64,000 bases of DNA from an uncultured Sphingomonadales bacterium (lineage in GTDB: Bacteria > Pseudomonadota > Alphaproteobacteria > Sphingomonadales > Sphingomonadaceae), in contig CAILBC010000043.1 in assembly GCA_903832325.1 (NCBI GenBank), positions 62,001 to 126,000 on the forward strand, written 5' to 3'. Position numbers and translations under genes: made by a program. Of the stretch, positions 52,606-64,000 are shown piece after piece. The notes under the pieces are model-generated. The model worked only from the letters and a program-made list of their open reading frames with translations, had not been told where the DNA came from and did not search any database. Positions within the stretch are counted from its first letter, which is position 1; the number at the start of each line of letters is the position of its first letter.

Positions 52606-53960
52606 GCAAGCAATCCGGCAAGCGTCGCGCGATAGCGGGCCGCAATGGCATCGCGCGCGTGGTGGCGCCCTTGCGATACCAGCTTGACGCCATGGCGCCA
52701 GACGCAATCGACCGCGCCGCGCCCGCCGGCAAAGATCCAGCCATCGATCAGCGCATCGCCATCGCGCCCGATCAGGCACGGATGGTCGGCCCGCAGGGTG
52801 ACCAGATCGGCGCTGTTTGCGACCGCTATCCCGGTTGGCGCGCCCAGCGCGGTGCCGCCGCCGGACTGGCTTTGCGCAAACAGCGCGGCGCCGGTGCTGG
52901 CGCCGGGGCCGGGGCTCAACAGGTTGCGCCCGCGATGGACCAGCCGCTGGCCATATTCATACAGGCGCAGTTCCTCGCTGGCATCGATCATCACGTTGGA
53001 ATCGCTGCCCACCGCCCAGGCGCCCCCGGCCGCAGCATAATCGAGCGCGGGAAACACCCCGTCGCCCAGATTGGCCTCGGTAATCGGGCACAGCCCGGCA
53101 ACCGCGCCGCTTTGCGCCAGCCGCCGGGTTTCATCGGGTGTCATGTGCGTGGCATGCACCAGGCACCACCGCGCATCGACCGGCAGCTGATCGAGCAGCC
53201 ATTGCACCGGGCGGGCGCCGCTCCACGCCAGGCAATCATCCACTTCGCGCAACTGTTCGGCGATATGGATGTGGATCGGGGCACCTTGCGCCATGATTTC
53301 CAGCCCGATCAACTGTTCGGGGGTGGCGGCGCGCAGCGAATGCGGGGCCAGCCCCAGCACCGCATCGGGCAGCGGGGCAAGCGCCTGCGCGGCAGCCCCG
53401 CGCAGGCGGGCAAATCCATCGAGGTCGTGCAGAAACCGGCGTTGGCCGGTGCCGGGTGCCTGCCCGCCAAAGCCACCATGGGCATAGAACACCGGCAACA
53501 GCGTCAGCCCGATCCCCGACAGAGACGCGGCCTCGGCAATGCTGGCACACATCTGCGCCGGATCGGCATAGGCCCGCCCCTGCGGATCGTGGTGCAGATA
53601 ATGGAATTCACCCACGCGGGTAAAGCCGGTCTCCAGCATTTCGACATAGGCGAGCGCGGCAATCGCGGCGCAATCATCGGGGTCCATCCGTTCCAGAAAG
53701 CGGTACATCACCTCGCGCCAGGTCCAGAAGCTGTCGGAACTTTGCCCGCGCCGCTCGGCCAGGCCCGCCATGCCGCGCTGAAACGCGTGCGAATGGCAAT
53801 TGCCCAGCCCGGGCAGCGCAATCGCATGGCATTCATCGTGCGGCCCTGGCGAAACCCTGATCTCGATCCGCGCGATGCGCCCGCCCGAGATCGTGACGCG
53901 CACATTGTCCTGCCATCCTGCGGGCAGCAGAGCGTGGGTGAAATGAAGCGCCTGGGCCAT
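52602..53960 (-). CDS. hutF: Formimidoylglutamate deiminase
   Basis: This 452-residue amidohydrolase-superfamily enzyme has GLGNCHSHAFQRGMAGLAER (metal HxH), SSDSFWTWREVMYRFLERM, PIHIHIAEQLREVDDCLAW and GSDSNVMIDASEELRLYEYG, all typical of HutF. It deaminates N-formimino-L-glutamate to N-formyl-L-glutamate, the step before HutG, and marks the five-step pathway. The start at 53960 gives normal length; AGGGG is upstream. The gene is divergent from hutI and followed by hutC with an ATGA overlap. Confidence 0.93.
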   Translation of the reverse strand: MAQALHFTHALLPAGWQDNVRVTISGGRIARIEIRVSPGPHDECHAIALPGLGNCHSHAFQRGMAGLAERRGQSSDSFWTWREVMYRFLERMDPDDCAAIAALAYVEMLETGFTRVGEFHYLHHDPQGRAYADPAQMCASIAEAASLSGIGLTLLPVFYAHGGFGGQAPGTGQRRFLHDLDGFARLRGAAAQALAPLPDAVLGLAPHSLRAATPEQLIGLEIMAQGAPIHIHIAEQLREVDDCLAWSGARPVQWLLDQLPVDARWCLVHATHMTPDETRRLAQSGAVAGLCPITEANLGDGVFPALDYAAAGGAWAVGSDSNVMIDASEELRLYEYGQRLVHRGRNLLSPGPGASTGAALFAQSQSGGGTALGAPTGIAVANSADLVTLRADHPCLIGRDGDALIDGWIFAGGRGAVDCVWRHGVKLVSQGRHHARDAIAARYRATLAGLLA

Positions 53961-54043
53961 GGCGGCTGATCCCCTGTGGTTGGCGATTAACTGGCGGAAC
54001 GGGTAGTCCGGGACGCACACAAGCCTCTTGCGAGCGCTTCATA

Positions 54044-54058
54044 ATGTCTATACATATT
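54044..54058. promoter_or_regulatory. HutC operator between divergent hutF and hutI
   Basis: ATGTCTATACATATT is identical over 15 bases to the site before hutD (43918-43932). It lies 62 bases before hutI and 84 before hutF, so one operator can control hutFC and hutIHGU. The central 12 bases form an imperfect palindrome of the GntR/HutC kind. Confidence 0.75.
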
Positions 54059-54119
54059 CAGGCGGCGAGGCAATCCGCTTCGCATCCGTGTGATGGTTCA
54101 AAAGCGAAAAGGGTTGCCG

Positions 54120-55331
54120 ATGTCCGCTGGCCTGTCGTGCGATGTGCTGTGGACCGGGGCGCGGCTTTTGCCGATGACCGATCCGGCGCGGCCCGACCTG
54201 CTGATCGATGACGCGGTGGTTGCGGCGCGCGACGGGCATATCCTTTATGCCGGGCCGCGCGATGGCGCACCGGCCTTTGTGCCCGCGCGCACGCAGGCTT
54301 GTGAAGGGCGGCTGATCACCCCCGGATTGATCGATTGCCATACGCATCTGGTCCATGGCGGCAGCCGCGCCGGCGAATTCGAGGCGCGGCTTGCCGGGGC
54401 CAGCTATGAAGCGATTGCACGCGCCGGCGGGGGCATCGTTTCAACCATGCGCGCCACGCGCGCGGCGAGCGAGGCCGATCTGGTGGCTGCCAGCGCGCCG
54501 CGCCTGGCGGAAATGCTGGCCTGCGGCGTGACCACGGTGGAAATCAAATCGGGCTATGGCCTGGAACCGGCGGCAGAGGCACGCATGCTGCGCGCGGCGC
54601 GATCGCTGGGTGCGGCGATGGATGTTTCGGTTGCCACCACGTTCCTGGGCGCCCACGCGCTGCCGCCCGAATTTGCCGGCCGCGCCGATGCCTATATCGA
54701 CAGCGTGATCGCCATGCTGCCCGATCTGGTGGGCGAAGGGCTGGTCGATGCGGTCGATGCCTTTTGCGAAGGGATCGGTTTCAATACGCAGCAGGTCGAA
54801 CGCGTGTTCCTGGCCGCGCAGGCGCTGGGTCTGCCGGTGAAGCTGCACGCCGAACAGTTGTCCAATCTCCACGGCGCGGCGCTGGCGGCGCGGTACAAGG
54901 CGCTGTCGGCCGATCATCTGGAATTTCTCGATGATGCGGGGGTTGCGGCCATGGCCGCTGCGGGCACGGTGGCCACGCTGCTGCCCGGCGCCTATTACTT
55001 CACCCGCGATACGCACCTGCCGCCAATTGCCGCCTTGCGCGCGGCCGGCGTGCCCATGGCGCTGGCGACCGATTGCAACCCCGGCACCAGCCCGCTGACC
55101 TCGCTGTTGCTGGCGATGAACATGGGCGCGACGCTGTTTCGCCTGACTGTGGCCGAATGCCTGGCCGGGGTTACCATCCATGCCGCGCGTGCGCTGGGGC
55201 GCGGCGATATCGGTGCGCTCGCGCCAGGGTTTTGGGCGGATATGGCGGTGTGGGATGTCACCCAGCCTGCCGAACTGGTCTATCGCATCGGGGGCAGCCC
55301 CCTCCATGCCCGTGTCTGGAGAGGTCAATGA
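54120..55331 (+). CDS. hutI: Imidazolonepropionase
   Basis: This 403-residue amidohydrolase has [20 protein letters not shown] (metal HxH), [25 protein letters not shown] and [20 protein letters not shown]. These match HutI, which hydrolyses 4-imidazolone-5-propionate to N-formimino-L-glutamate. The ATG at 54120 is preceded by GGG 6 bases upstream; 54090 is less likely. It heads hutI-hutH-hutG-hutU, with a 4-base ATGA overlap into hutH. Confidence 0.93.
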   Translation: MSAGLSCDVLWTGARLLPMTDPARPDLLIDDAVVAARDGHILYAGPRDGAPAFVPARTQACEGRLITPGLIDCHTHLVHGGSRAGEFEARLAGASYEAIARAGGGIVSTMRATRAASEADLVAASAPRLAEMLACGVTTVEIKSGYGLEPAAEARMLRAARSLGAAMDVSVATTFLGAHALPPEFAGRADAYIDSVIAMLPDLVGEGLVDAVDAFCEGIGFNTQQVERVFLAAQALGLPVKLHAEQLSNLHGAALAARYKALSADHLEFLDDAGVAAMAAAGTVATLLPGAYYFTRDTHLPPIAALRAAGVPMALATDCNPGTSPLTSLLLAMNMGATLFRLTVAECLAGVTIHAARALGRGDIGALAPGFWADMAVWDVTQPAELVYRIGGSPLHARVWRGQ

Positions 55332-56857
55332 CCCCGATTGTGCTTGTTCCCGGTGCCGTTCCGCTGGCCGATTGGCGCGCGATCTGGCTTGGCGCGCCGG
55401 CGCGGCTCGATCCCGCCGCGCAAGGGGTGATTGCCGCCAGTGCCGCCGCCGTGGCGCGCATTCTGGCGCGCGGTGAACCGGTTTACGGCATCAACACCGG
55501 CTTTGGCAAATTGGCCAGCGTGCGCATTGATGATGCCGATCTGGCGCGGCTGCAGCGCAATATCGTGCTCAGCCATGCGGCAGGCACGGGGGCTCCTGCG
55601 CCGGTCGCGGTGGTACGGTTGATGATGGCGCTGAAGCTTGCCAGCCTGGCCCAGGGCGCCAGCGGGGTGCAGCCGGCGACGGTTGCGTTGTTGGAGGCGA
55701 TGCTGCTGGCAGGCCTGACGCCGGTCGTGCCGGCGCAAGGTTCGGTGGGGGCCAGCGGCGATCTGGCGCCGCTGTCGCATATGACCGCGGCGATGATCGG
55801 GGTGGGCGAAATTGACCTGAACGGCGAACGCCTGCGTGCGCCTGACGCCCTGGCGCGTGTCGGGCTGGAGCCGGTGGTGCTGGGCCCCAAGGAAGGGCTG
55901 GCGCTGCTCAACGGCACGCAGTTTTCCACGGCCAATGCGCTGGCCGGGCTGTTCGGCGCGGAATCGCTCTATCAGGCCGCGCTGGTCAGTGGCGCGCTGT
56001 CGACCGAGGCGGCGCGCGGGTCCGATACACCGTTTGATCCGCGCATCCATGCGCTGCGCCGCCATGCCGGGCAGATCGAAACCGCCGCCGCGTTGCGCCT
56101 GCTGATGGATGGCAGCGCGATCCGCGCCAGCCACCGCGAAAACGATCCGCGCGTGCAGGACCCTTATTGCCTGCGTTGCCAGCCGCAAGTGATGGGCGCC
56201 TGCCTGACCGTGCTGCGCCAAGCGGCGGCCACGCTTGATGCCGAAGCCAACGGCGTGTCGGACAATCCGCTGATCTTTGCCGAAACCGATGAAGCGCTGT
56301 CGGGCGGCAATTTCCATGCCGAACCGGTCGCCTTTGCCGCCGACATGATCGCGCTGGCGGTGTGCGAAATCGGATCGATTGCCGAACGACGCATTGCCAT
56401 GCTGGTCGATCCGGCGCTGTCGGCGCTGCCGGCGTTTCTTACCCCGCGCCCGGGGCTCAATTCGGGGTTCATGATCCCGCAAGTTACCGCCGCGGCGCTG
56501 GTTTCTGAAAACAAGCAGATGGCCTATCCGGCAAGCGTCGATTCGATCCCCACCAGCGCCAATCAGGAAGACCACGTGTCGATGGCGGCCCATGGCGCGC
56601 GGCGCCTGGCGGCAATGGTTGCCAATGCGCAGGCGGTCATCGGCATCGAATATCTTGCTGCGGTGCAGGGGCTGGAATTCCACGCTCCGCTGCAATCATC
56701 GGCGGCGCTGGAGGCGGCGCGCGCGCTGTTGCGGGTGCACGTGCCCGCGCTCGATGAAGATCGGCATTTTCACCCCGATATGGAGGCCGCCAATAGTCTG
56801 GTGCGCAGCGGGGCGCTGATCGATGCCGTGGGCCAGCCGCTGCCCGGGGTGTGCTGA
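55328..56857 (+). CDS. hutH: Histidine ammonia-lyase
   Basis: This 509-residue enzyme has the complete MIO-forming triad (A142-S143-G144 in [14 protein letters not shown]), [11 protein letters not shown] with the catalytic Tyr, [30 protein letters not shown] and QEDHVSM. It eliminates ammonia from L-histidine to give trans-urocanate, the first step of the pathway. ATGA overlap with hutI and TGATG overlap with hutG show tight coupling. It contrasts with the MIO-less paralogue at 47645-49144. Confidence 0.95.
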   Translation: MTPIVLVPGAVPLADWRAIWLGAPARLDPAAQGVIAASAAAVARILARGEPVYGINTGFGKLASVRIDDADLARLQRNIVLSHAAGTGAPAPVAVVRLMMALKLASLAQGASGVQPATVALLEAMLLAGLTPVVPAQGSVGASGDLAPLSHMTAAMIGVGEIDLNGERLRAPDALARVGLEPVVLGPKEGLALLNGTQFSTANALAGLFGAESLYQAALVSGALSTEAARGSDTPFDPRIHALRRHAGQIETAAALRLLMDGSAIRASHRENDPRVQDPYCLRCQPQVMGACLTVLRQAAATLDAEANGVSDNPLIFAETDEALSGGNFHAEPVAFAADMIALAVCEIGSIAERRIAMLVDPALSALPAFLTPRPGLNSGFMIPQVTAAALVSENKQMAYPASVDSIPTSANQEDHVSMAAHGARRLAAMVANAQAVIGIEYLAAVQGLEFHAPLQSSAALEAARALLRVHVPALDEDRHFHPDMEAANSLVRSGALIDAVGQPLPGVC

Positions 56858-57662
56858 TGGACTGGTTGCAGGTTCACCGTGGCGCCGCGCCGCTGATTGT
56901 TGCCCTTCCGCACGGCGGCACCGATCTGGCGGGGCTGGACGCGCAATTTGTCTCAGCCTGGCTGGCGCAGCGCGATGCCGATTGGTGGATTGCCGATCTT
57001 TACGCATTTGTGCGCGATCAGGGCGCCACCACGGTTGCCACCACGATCAGCCGCAGCGTGATCGATTGCAACCGCGATCCTTCGGGCGCCTCGCTCTATC
57101 CGGGGCAGGCGACCACCGAGCTGGTGCCGACCACGACTTTTGATGGCGAACCGCTTTATGCAGGGGCCGGGCCCGATGCTGCGGCCATTGCCGCCCGGCG
57201 CGCCGCGTATTTTGACCCCTATCACGCGGCGCTGGCCACCGAAATTGCGCGGTTGCGCGCCGATCACCCGCGCGTGGTGGTCTATGATGCGCATTCGATC
57301 CGCAGCCGCATTCCGCGCCTGTTCGATGGCGATCTGCCGCAGTTCAACATCGGCACCAACAGCGGCCAGACTTGCGCGCCCGCGCTTGCCGCGGCGATTG
57401 CCGGGGCCTGTGCCGCATCGGGGCTGGGCCATGTCGTCAATGGCCGGTTCAAGGGCGGATGGACCACGCGCCATTATGGCCGGCCCGAAACGGGCGTCCA
57501 TGCCGTGCAAATGGAACTCGCGCTGCGCGGTTATGTGACCGAGCCCGATACCCCTGGCCTGTCCAACTGGCCGGCACCGCTTCACCCCGCGCCCGCCATC
57601 GCCCCCACTTTGCGCCGCGTGATCGACGCCGCGCTCGCCTTTGCCAATTCGGGAGAAACCGC

Positions 57663-57666
<4 letters not shown>
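56857..57666 (+). CDS. hutG: N-formylglutamate deformylase
   Basis: This 269-residue protein has [60 protein letters not shown] and [20 protein letters not shown], the HutG (N-formylglutamate amidohydrolase) pattern. It releases formate and L-glutamate in the last step. The ATG at 56857 shares its A with the hutH stop codon. The next gene, hutU, begins in its last four bases. Its presence with HutF confirms the formylglutamate route. Confidence 0.93.
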
Positions 57667-59348
<1,682 letters not shown>

Positions 59349-59490
59349 ACCACCACGATGCGGGCAGGGCTTGCCATTGGCCGCCCTGTTCCCAACCTGT
59401 CATGATTTGCGCCTATCGCTTGGCGATTGCGCGGGGTTGGGCAGGCGGGGTTGGGTCCACGGGCCCGGCACGCGGGAAAGGCAGGTTGGC

Positions 59491-60747
59491 ATGCGCTTCT
59501 GGTTGAAACGGCGTCATCCTGCGCGCGCGCGTGGCGGCGCAGTCCTTGCCGTGGTGGCGGCGCTGGGCGTGTTCGGCCCCACCCCTGCGGCAGCAGACCC
59601 AGGGCAGCAGGGCACGCTCGATCGGGTGGTGATCGTGATGCGCCACGGGGTGCGGCCGCCGACCAGGGCCATGCCGCTGCCCGACGGCATGACCGCGCGC
59701 ATCTGGCCGTCATGGCCGGTCCCGCCGGGCTGGCTGACCCCGCATGGCGAAGCGGCGGTGGCGCTGGCGGCACAATTCGATGCCCAGCGTTATGCGCCGC
59801 TGGTCCCGTCTGGCTGCCCAACCGCGGCGCAAGTGCGCTTTGTTGCCGATACCGATCAGCGCACGCTGCGCACGGCCCAGGTCTATGCCGATACGCTGTT
59901 TGCAGGGTGCCAGGTGCCGGTTGAAAACGTGGGCGCTGGCACGCGCGACCCCCGGTTTTCCCCGTTTGACGGCCCCGATGTGATCGATCCGGCGCTTGCC
60001 GTCGCGGCGATCACCGCGGCCTTGCCCGATGGCGGCACGGCCGCGATCGACCGCGCCAATCACGATCGCCTTGCCCGGCTCGATGCCGTGCTCGGCTGTT
60101 GCCGTCCCCCGGCTTGCGCGCCCGGGCAGGCGACCTGCCATCTGACCGACCTGCCGCTTACCATTGCGGCGGGCAAGGGGCGTGCCCGCGTGACGGGCGG
60201 CCTGATGATCGCCGCCTCGCTGGCGCAAACGCTGCTGTTGGAATATGCCGAGGGCAAGCCGATGGGTGACGTGGGCTGGGGCGCAGTTTCCGCCGCCGAT
60301 ATCACCGACTTGTCGAATCTCCACGCGCTCGATTTCGCCCTGACCGATCGGCCGCCGGCCATCGCGCGCGCCGGCGCCAGGGCGCTGCTGCAAACCGTCG
60401 CCGCAGCCTTGCAGGATCAGACAGGGGCAAAGTTTACCGTTCTTGTCGGGCATGATGCCAATCTGGCGTTGATCGGCGGGGCGCTTGGCCTGCATTGGCA
60501 GGCCAGGGGCTTTGGCGCCGATGATCCCGCGCCGGGCGGGGCGCTGATGTTCGAATTGTGGCATGACCGCGCCGGCACACCGCAAGTTCGAGTGCGCTAT
60601 CGGTCACCATCGCTCGACGCGATCCGCATGCTTCAGCTGCTATCCGCCGGCGATACGCAGGCGCTGGCCTTTCGCGCCTGCGCCGCCGGCGGATCGTGTT
60701 CGATCGGGAAATTCGCCGCGCTGGTTGATGCGATGGGCGCGCGCTGA
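59491..60747 (+). CDS. Histidine acid phosphatase (phytase / glucose-1-phosphatase type)
   Basis: This 418-residue exported protein has a signal peptide (basic start, hydrophobic AVLAVVAALGVFG, cleavage near PAAA) and the branch 2 histidine phosphatase motifs: MRHGVRPPT (nucleophile His) and VGHDANLALIGG (HD, proton donor). Six or more cysteines in the mature part may form disulphides. It would remove phosphate from sugar phosphates or phytate in the periplasm. AGG lies about 8 bases before the ATG at 59491. It stands alone, 142 bases after hutU. Confidence 0.88.
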   Translation: MRFWLKRRHPARARGGAVLAVVAALGVFGPTPAAADPGQQGTLDRVVIVMRHGVRPPTRAMPLPDGMTARIWPSWPVPPGWLTPHGEAAVALAAQFDAQRYAPLVPSGCPTAAQVRFVADTDQRTLRTAQVYADTLFAGCQVPVENVGAGTRDPRFSPFDGPDVIDPALAVAAITAALPDGGTAAIDRANHDRLARLDAVLGCCRPPACAPGQATCHLTDLPLTIAAGKGRARVTGGLMIAASLAQTLLLEYAEGKPMGDVGWGAVSAADITDLSNLHALDFALTDRPPAIARAGARALLQTVAAALQDQTGAKFTVLVGHDANLALIGGALGLHWQARGFGADDPAPGGALMFELWHDRAGTPQVRVRYRSPSLDAIRMLQLLSAGDTQALAFRACAAGGSCSIGKFAALVDAMGAR

Positions 60748-60883
60748 TTCGCTGCAAACACGGGGTATTCTGGGCAATCGGGGCGCTTTTCTGCGGATTT
60801 GCGCCGCTGCGGTGAAACTTGGTTAACGGTTTTCGCATAAGTCCGATGCTGAATGGCGCGATGGCGCGGCGGGCAGGGGTTTA

Positions 60884-63238
60884 TTGCGCGTGGATGCAGG
60901 AACTGTGGCGGATCGGCCGGTAATGGCAGGCAATGCGGCGCGGGCGCGCCTGGCGGGGGCCGGCGGCGTCTGGCTTTATACCGTGGCGATATTCGTCAGC
61001 GCGTTTCTGGTGTTCGAAGTTGAACCGATGGTCGCGCGCATGCTGTTGCCGCAACTGGGCGGAGCGCCGGCGGTGTGGAATACCGCGATGGCGTTTTTCC
61101 AGTTCGCGCTGCTGGCGGGCTATGGCTATGCCCATGCCTTGCAGAAACTGCGCGTCGTGCGCATGCAAATGCTTGTGCACCTGGGCGTGCTTGGCCTGTC
61201 GGCGCTGGTGCTGCCGATGCATCTCAGCACGCTGATCGGGCCGCCGGCGGCGGCTGGATCGCCCATCGGGTGGACACTGGCCGAACTTGCGCTGTCAGTC
61301 GGCGCACCCTTTGCCACCTTGAGCGCGACTGCACCGCTGCTGCAGGCGTGGTTCGCGCGCACCCGGGCGGCGGACCACGGCCATGGCACGTACCGTCTTT
61401 ATGCCGCGAGCAATTTCGGATCGTTGCTCGCCCTGCTCAGCTATCCTGCTGTGGTTGAACCGTTTTTGCACGTCAGCACGCAGCGGCTGGTCTGGTCGAT
61501 CGGTTATGGCGGGTTTGTCCTGCTGACGATAACGATCCTGCTCACTGCCGGCCGCCGCGCGGCGCAGGCCCACGACGACGCCGCGCGCCCGCGCGAAATG
61601 GCCACTGTTCGCCCTGCAACGGCGCGTCCGGGCTGGGGCGAATTGCTGCTGTGGGTCCTGCTGGCGGCGGCACCTTCGTCGCTGATGCTGGGGGTGACCA
61701 CGCAGTTGACCACCGATGTGGGGTCGGCGCCGTTCCTGTGGCTGCTGCCGCTGGCGCTCTATCTTGTCACGTTCATCCTCGCCTTTGGCGACAGCAAGGT
61801 GATCAGCCCGGGTTTCGCGCTTGGCCTCCAGGCCGCAGCCGCAGCGGCCTGCGTGTTCAGCATGCCGTTTGGCGGTGTGGCGATCGGGTTGCAATTGACG
61901 GTGCACTTGCTGTGCTTTTTCCTTACCGCGCTGGTCTGCCATGTGGCGCTGGCGGCGCGGAGGCCGGCGCCTGATCATCTCACGCTGTTTTACCTGTGCC
62001 TGTCGCTTGGCGGGGTGATCGGCGGCAGTTTCAATGCCTTGCTGGCGCCGGTGGTGTTTCGCACAGTGGTCGAATATCCGCTGGTGCTTACGCTGTCGTG
62101 CCTTGCGCGGCCCTGGGGCGGGGCGACGCTGGCGCAACCGTTCCGCGCGCAGTGGCGCACCGTCGCGCTGGCGCTGGGTGCGATCGGCTGTGCGCTGGGC
62201 ATGGTGCTGTTTCCGGGGCTGCTGCCGCTGGCGCATCGCGCCGGCGCGCTTTTTCACGGGGTGCTGGCCCATGGATTGGAAGTGCTCGCATCTGGCGGCA
62301 CGGCGGCGTTGCTGTTTCTGCTGGCGGTGGTTGGCGCGTTTCTGGTGCGCAATCATGCCGTGTGGTTCACCACCAGCCTGGGCGTCACGGCGCTGTGCGC
62401 TGCGCAAGTGGGCGACAAGGCGCATGTGCTGGCGGTTGATCGCTCGTTCTTTGGCGTGATCAAGGTTTCGGCGGCGGTCGATCCGGTGATCGGTCCGATC
62501 CATCGCATGATGAACGGCACCACGCTTCATGGCGCGCAGGCGCTGACCCCGGGGATGGAATGCCGCCCGTTGACGTATTATGCGCCGACCACCGGGATCG
62601 GCGAAACGGTGACCGCGCTGCAATCGGTGCGCCCGTCGCTGGTCTGGGCGACAGTGGGCCTGGGGACGGGCGCGCTGGCCGCTTATGTGCGACCGGCCGA
62701 CCGGCTGACTTATTACGAGATCGATCCGCTGGTGGTGCGTTATGCCACCGATCCGCGCTATTTTACCTATACCCGCCATTGTGCCGCTGCGCCGGTGCGG
62801 TTTGAACTGGGCGATGCGCGGCTGACGCTGGCAAAGCTGGCCCCGGCATCGCAGGACCTGATGATCATCGATGCCTTTTCCTCCGACGCGGTGCCCGCGC
62901 ATCTGCTGACGGTGGAGGCCGTGCGGATGTATCTGTCAAAGCTGAGGCCCGATGGCGTGCTGCTGTTTCATTTGTCCAACCGCCATCTGGAACTGCGCGA
63001 TCCGGTGCTGGCCGCGGTGCGCGCAGCGGGCGCGACCGGCGTATCGCAAGTGCGGCTGCAAAAGGGGCCGTTCTCTGTCGCTGCAACGTCGACATCGGTC
63101 GTGGTGGCCAGCCGGTCGCGCGCCGCGCTCGATCCGGTGATCCGCGCGGGCGGCTTTGTGGCGCGCGATCCCGGCAAAGTTGCCGCCTGGACCGACGATT
63201 ATACCAATCTGATCGGGGCGATGCTGGCGCACAAGTAA
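60884..63238 (+). CDS. Membrane protein fused to a spermidine-synthase-like domain
   Basis: This protein has up to 784 residues. The first 500 or so hold many hydrophobic segments (VAIFVSAFLVFEVEPMVARM, LWLLPLALYLVTFILAFGDS and others), resembling the membrane part of fused MFS/spermidine synthase proteins. The C-terminal 200 residues have the aminopropyltransferase Rossmann pattern: VGLGTGALAAYV, LTYYEIDPLVVRYA, FELGDARLTLAK and MIIDAFSSDAVPAHLLTVEA. Whether it makes polyamines, exports them, or does something else is not known for this architecture. The start is uncertain: TTG 60884 (AGGGG 4 bases upstream), GTG 60890 or ATG 60923. No speD-like gene is nearby. Confidence 0.75.
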   Translation: MRVDAGTVADRPVMAGNAARARLAGAGGVWLYTVAIFVSAFLVFEVEPMVARMLLPQLGGAPAVWNTAMAFFQFALLAGYGYAHALQKLRVVRMQMLVHLGVLGLSALVLPMHLSTLIGPPAAAGSPIGWTLAELALSVGAPFATLSATAPLLQAWFARTRAADHGHGTYRLYAASNFGSLLALLSYPAVVEPFLHVSTQRLVWSIGYGGFVLLTITILLTAGRRAAQAHDDAARPREMATVRPATARPGWGELLLWVLLAAAPSSLMLGVTTQLTTDVGSAPFLWLLPLALYLVTFILAFGDSKVISPGFALGLQAAAAAACVFSMPFGGVAIGLQLTVHLLCFFLTALVCHVALAARRPAPDHLTLFYLCLSLGGVIGGSFNALLAPVVFRTVVEYPLVLTLSCLARPWGGATLAQPFRAQWRTVALALGAIGCALGMVLFPGLLPLAHRAGALFHGVLAHGLEVLASGGTAALLFLLAVVGAFLVRNHAVWFTTSLGVTALCAAQVGDKAHVLAVDRSFFGVIKVSAAVDPVIGPIHRMMNGTTLHGAQALTPGMECRPLTYYAPTTGIGETVTALQSVRPSLVWATVGLGTGALAAYVRPADRLTYYEIDPLVVRYATDPRYFTYTRHCAAAPVRFELGDARLTLAKLAPASQDLMIIDAFSSDAVPAHLLTVEAVRMYLSKLRPDGVLLFHLSNRHLELRDPVLAAVRAAGATGVSQVRLQKGPFSVAATSTSVVVASRSRAALDPVIRAGGFVARDPGKVAAWTDDYTNLIGAMLAHK

Positions 63239-63266
63239 CCCCGCGCCAATCACTTGGAAAATCGCA

Positions 63267-63284
63267 TTGCAAACGATTGTTGCC
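63267..63284. promoter_or_regulatory. Weak LacI-operator-like sequence before the second MFS gene
   Basis: TTGCAAACGATTGTTGCC has a central CG and one half-site (TGCAAACG) typical of LacI operators, but the other half matches poorly. It lies 62 bases before the MFS start. Listed as a candidate only. Confidence 0.3.
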
Positions 63285-63346
63285 AGCGTCCCGACAATGT
63301 GACATGACGCGCCTGAGGGCCGACAGTGCCCCGGGGGAGAGTCGTG

Positions 63347-64000
63347 ATGTCTGTGCATCGCCCACGCCTGCCGCTTGGCCGGATTCTGGAAATGAACCTG
63401 GGTTTTCTCGGGTTGCAGTTCAGTTTCGGCCTGCAACAGGGCAACATGGCGCCGATCTACAGCTATCTGGGGGCCAGTGAGAGCCAGTTGCCGTTGCTGC
63501 AACTGGCCGGGCCGATGACCGGATTGCTGATCCAGCCGCTGATCGGCGCAATGAGCGACCGCACGACCGGGCGCTGGGGACGGCGCACTCCCTATTTCGT
63601 CGCCGGAGCGGCGCTGTGCTTTGCCGGCCTTGCGCTGATGCCGCTGTCGGCATCGATCCTGATGGCGGCGTCGCTGCTGTGGCTGCTTGATGCAGGCAAC
63701 AACATTACGATGGAACCCTATCGCGCCTATGTGTCGGATCGGCTTGATCCGTCGCAGCGCCAGTTCGGCTTTCTGTCGCAAAGCGCGTTCACCGGCCTTG
63801 CCCAGATGCTGGCGTTTCTTACCCCGTCGATCCTGGTCGGGCTGGGCATGAACCAGGATTGGGTCGATGCGCACCATATTCCCTATACCGTGCGGGTGGT
63901 GTTTTCGATTGGCGCGGTGCTGTCGCTGACGACGATCCTGTGGTCGATCTGGCGCGTGCCCGAATTGCCGCTGCTGCCCGCAGAACGCGCCGAAATCCTG
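63347..64000 (+). CDS. MFS sugar transporter, SLC45/GPH-like, N-terminal part
   Basis: The first 218 residues are present; the gene runs off the window. The sequence NLGFLGLQFSFGLQQGNMAP, PMTGLLIQPLIGAMSDRTTG, WGRRTPYFVAGAAL and LLDAGNNITMEPYRAYVSD closely parallels the transporter at 27209-28705, so both are SLC45-type sugar:proton symporters. GGGGGAGAG lies 6 bases before the ATG. It probably opens another carbohydrate locus to the right. Confidence 0.87.
   Translation, partial: MSVHRPRLPLGRILEMNLGFLGLQFSFGLQQGNMAPIYSYLGASESQLPLLQLAGPMTGLLIQPLIGAMSDRTTGRWGRRTPYFVAGAALCFAGLALMPLSASILMAASLLWLLDAGNNITMEPYRAYVSDRLDPSQRQFGFLSQSAFTGLAQMLAFLTPSILVGLGMNQDWVDAHHIPYTVRVVFSIGAVLSLTTILWSIWRVPELPLLPAERAEIL

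Overview
This 64 kb window is high-GC, densely packed DNA. It most resembles an alphaproteobacterium of the Sphingomonadales (Novosphingobium/Sphingomonas type). The grounds are three TonB-dependent receptors (TBDTs), LacI-controlled carbohydrate loci with tryptophan-halogenase-like flavoproteins, a leucine-degradation operon and a complete five-step histidine-utilisation (hut) cluster. No rRNA, tRNA, CRISPR, insertion sequence or phage gene was recognised. This placement is inferred from gene content only.

Layout. (A) 1-6.3 kb: the end of a GH144-like/glycoamylase-fold hydrolase, a DUF6445 putative 2-oxoglutarate oxygenase, a TBDT and a halogenase-like protein. Three AACCGGTT palindromes mark an apparent LacI-type regulon whose regulator lies outside the window. 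(B) 6.45-13.0 kb: a 2179-residue beta-strand-repeat surface protein with a heptanucleotide tandem repeat just before its TTG start. (C) 13.0-15.1 kb: a deiminase and an M20 amidohydrolase in one operon. (D) 15.2-28.7 kb: an alpha-glucan utilisation locus with alpha-glucosidase, secreted alpha-amylase, two halogenase-like proteins, DUF6445, TBDT, LacI and an MFS sugar transporter, linked by ATACGTAT palindromes. (E) 28.7-33.9 kb: leucine/isovalerate degradation (ivd, mccB, mccA, maoC-like), with a 141-bp inverted-repeat element inside the operon. (F) 34.0-41.3 kb: LysR plus a Tat-exported GH125 mannosidase, then a LysR/DUF1028/RidA/flavin monooxygenase/ArgE-like operon. (G) 41.5-43.8 kb: glutaryl-CoA dehydrogenase and a CaiB-type CoA-transferase. 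(H) 43.9-59.3 kb: hut cluster with hutD, a polar amino-acid ABC importer, a HutH paralogue lacking the MIO triad, a TBDT, hutC, hutF, hutI, hutH, hutG and hutU, carrying three copies of a HutC-like operator. (I) 59.5-64 kb: histidine acid phosphatase, a membrane spermidine-synthase-like fusion, and the start of a second MFS sugar transporter.

How it works together. In D, polysaccharide fragments would enter by the TBDT, be cut by periplasmic amylase, cross the inner membrane by the MFS carrier and be hydrolysed by the alpha-glucosidase, under the local LacI. In H, histidine would enter by TBDT and ABC importer and be converted through urocanate, imidazolonepropionate, formiminoglutamate and formylglutamate to glutamate and formate, under HutC. 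The least explained parts are the repeated TBDT + halogenase + DUF6445 association (twice here) and the HutH paralogue with a precise deletion of its catalytic prosthetic-group triad.
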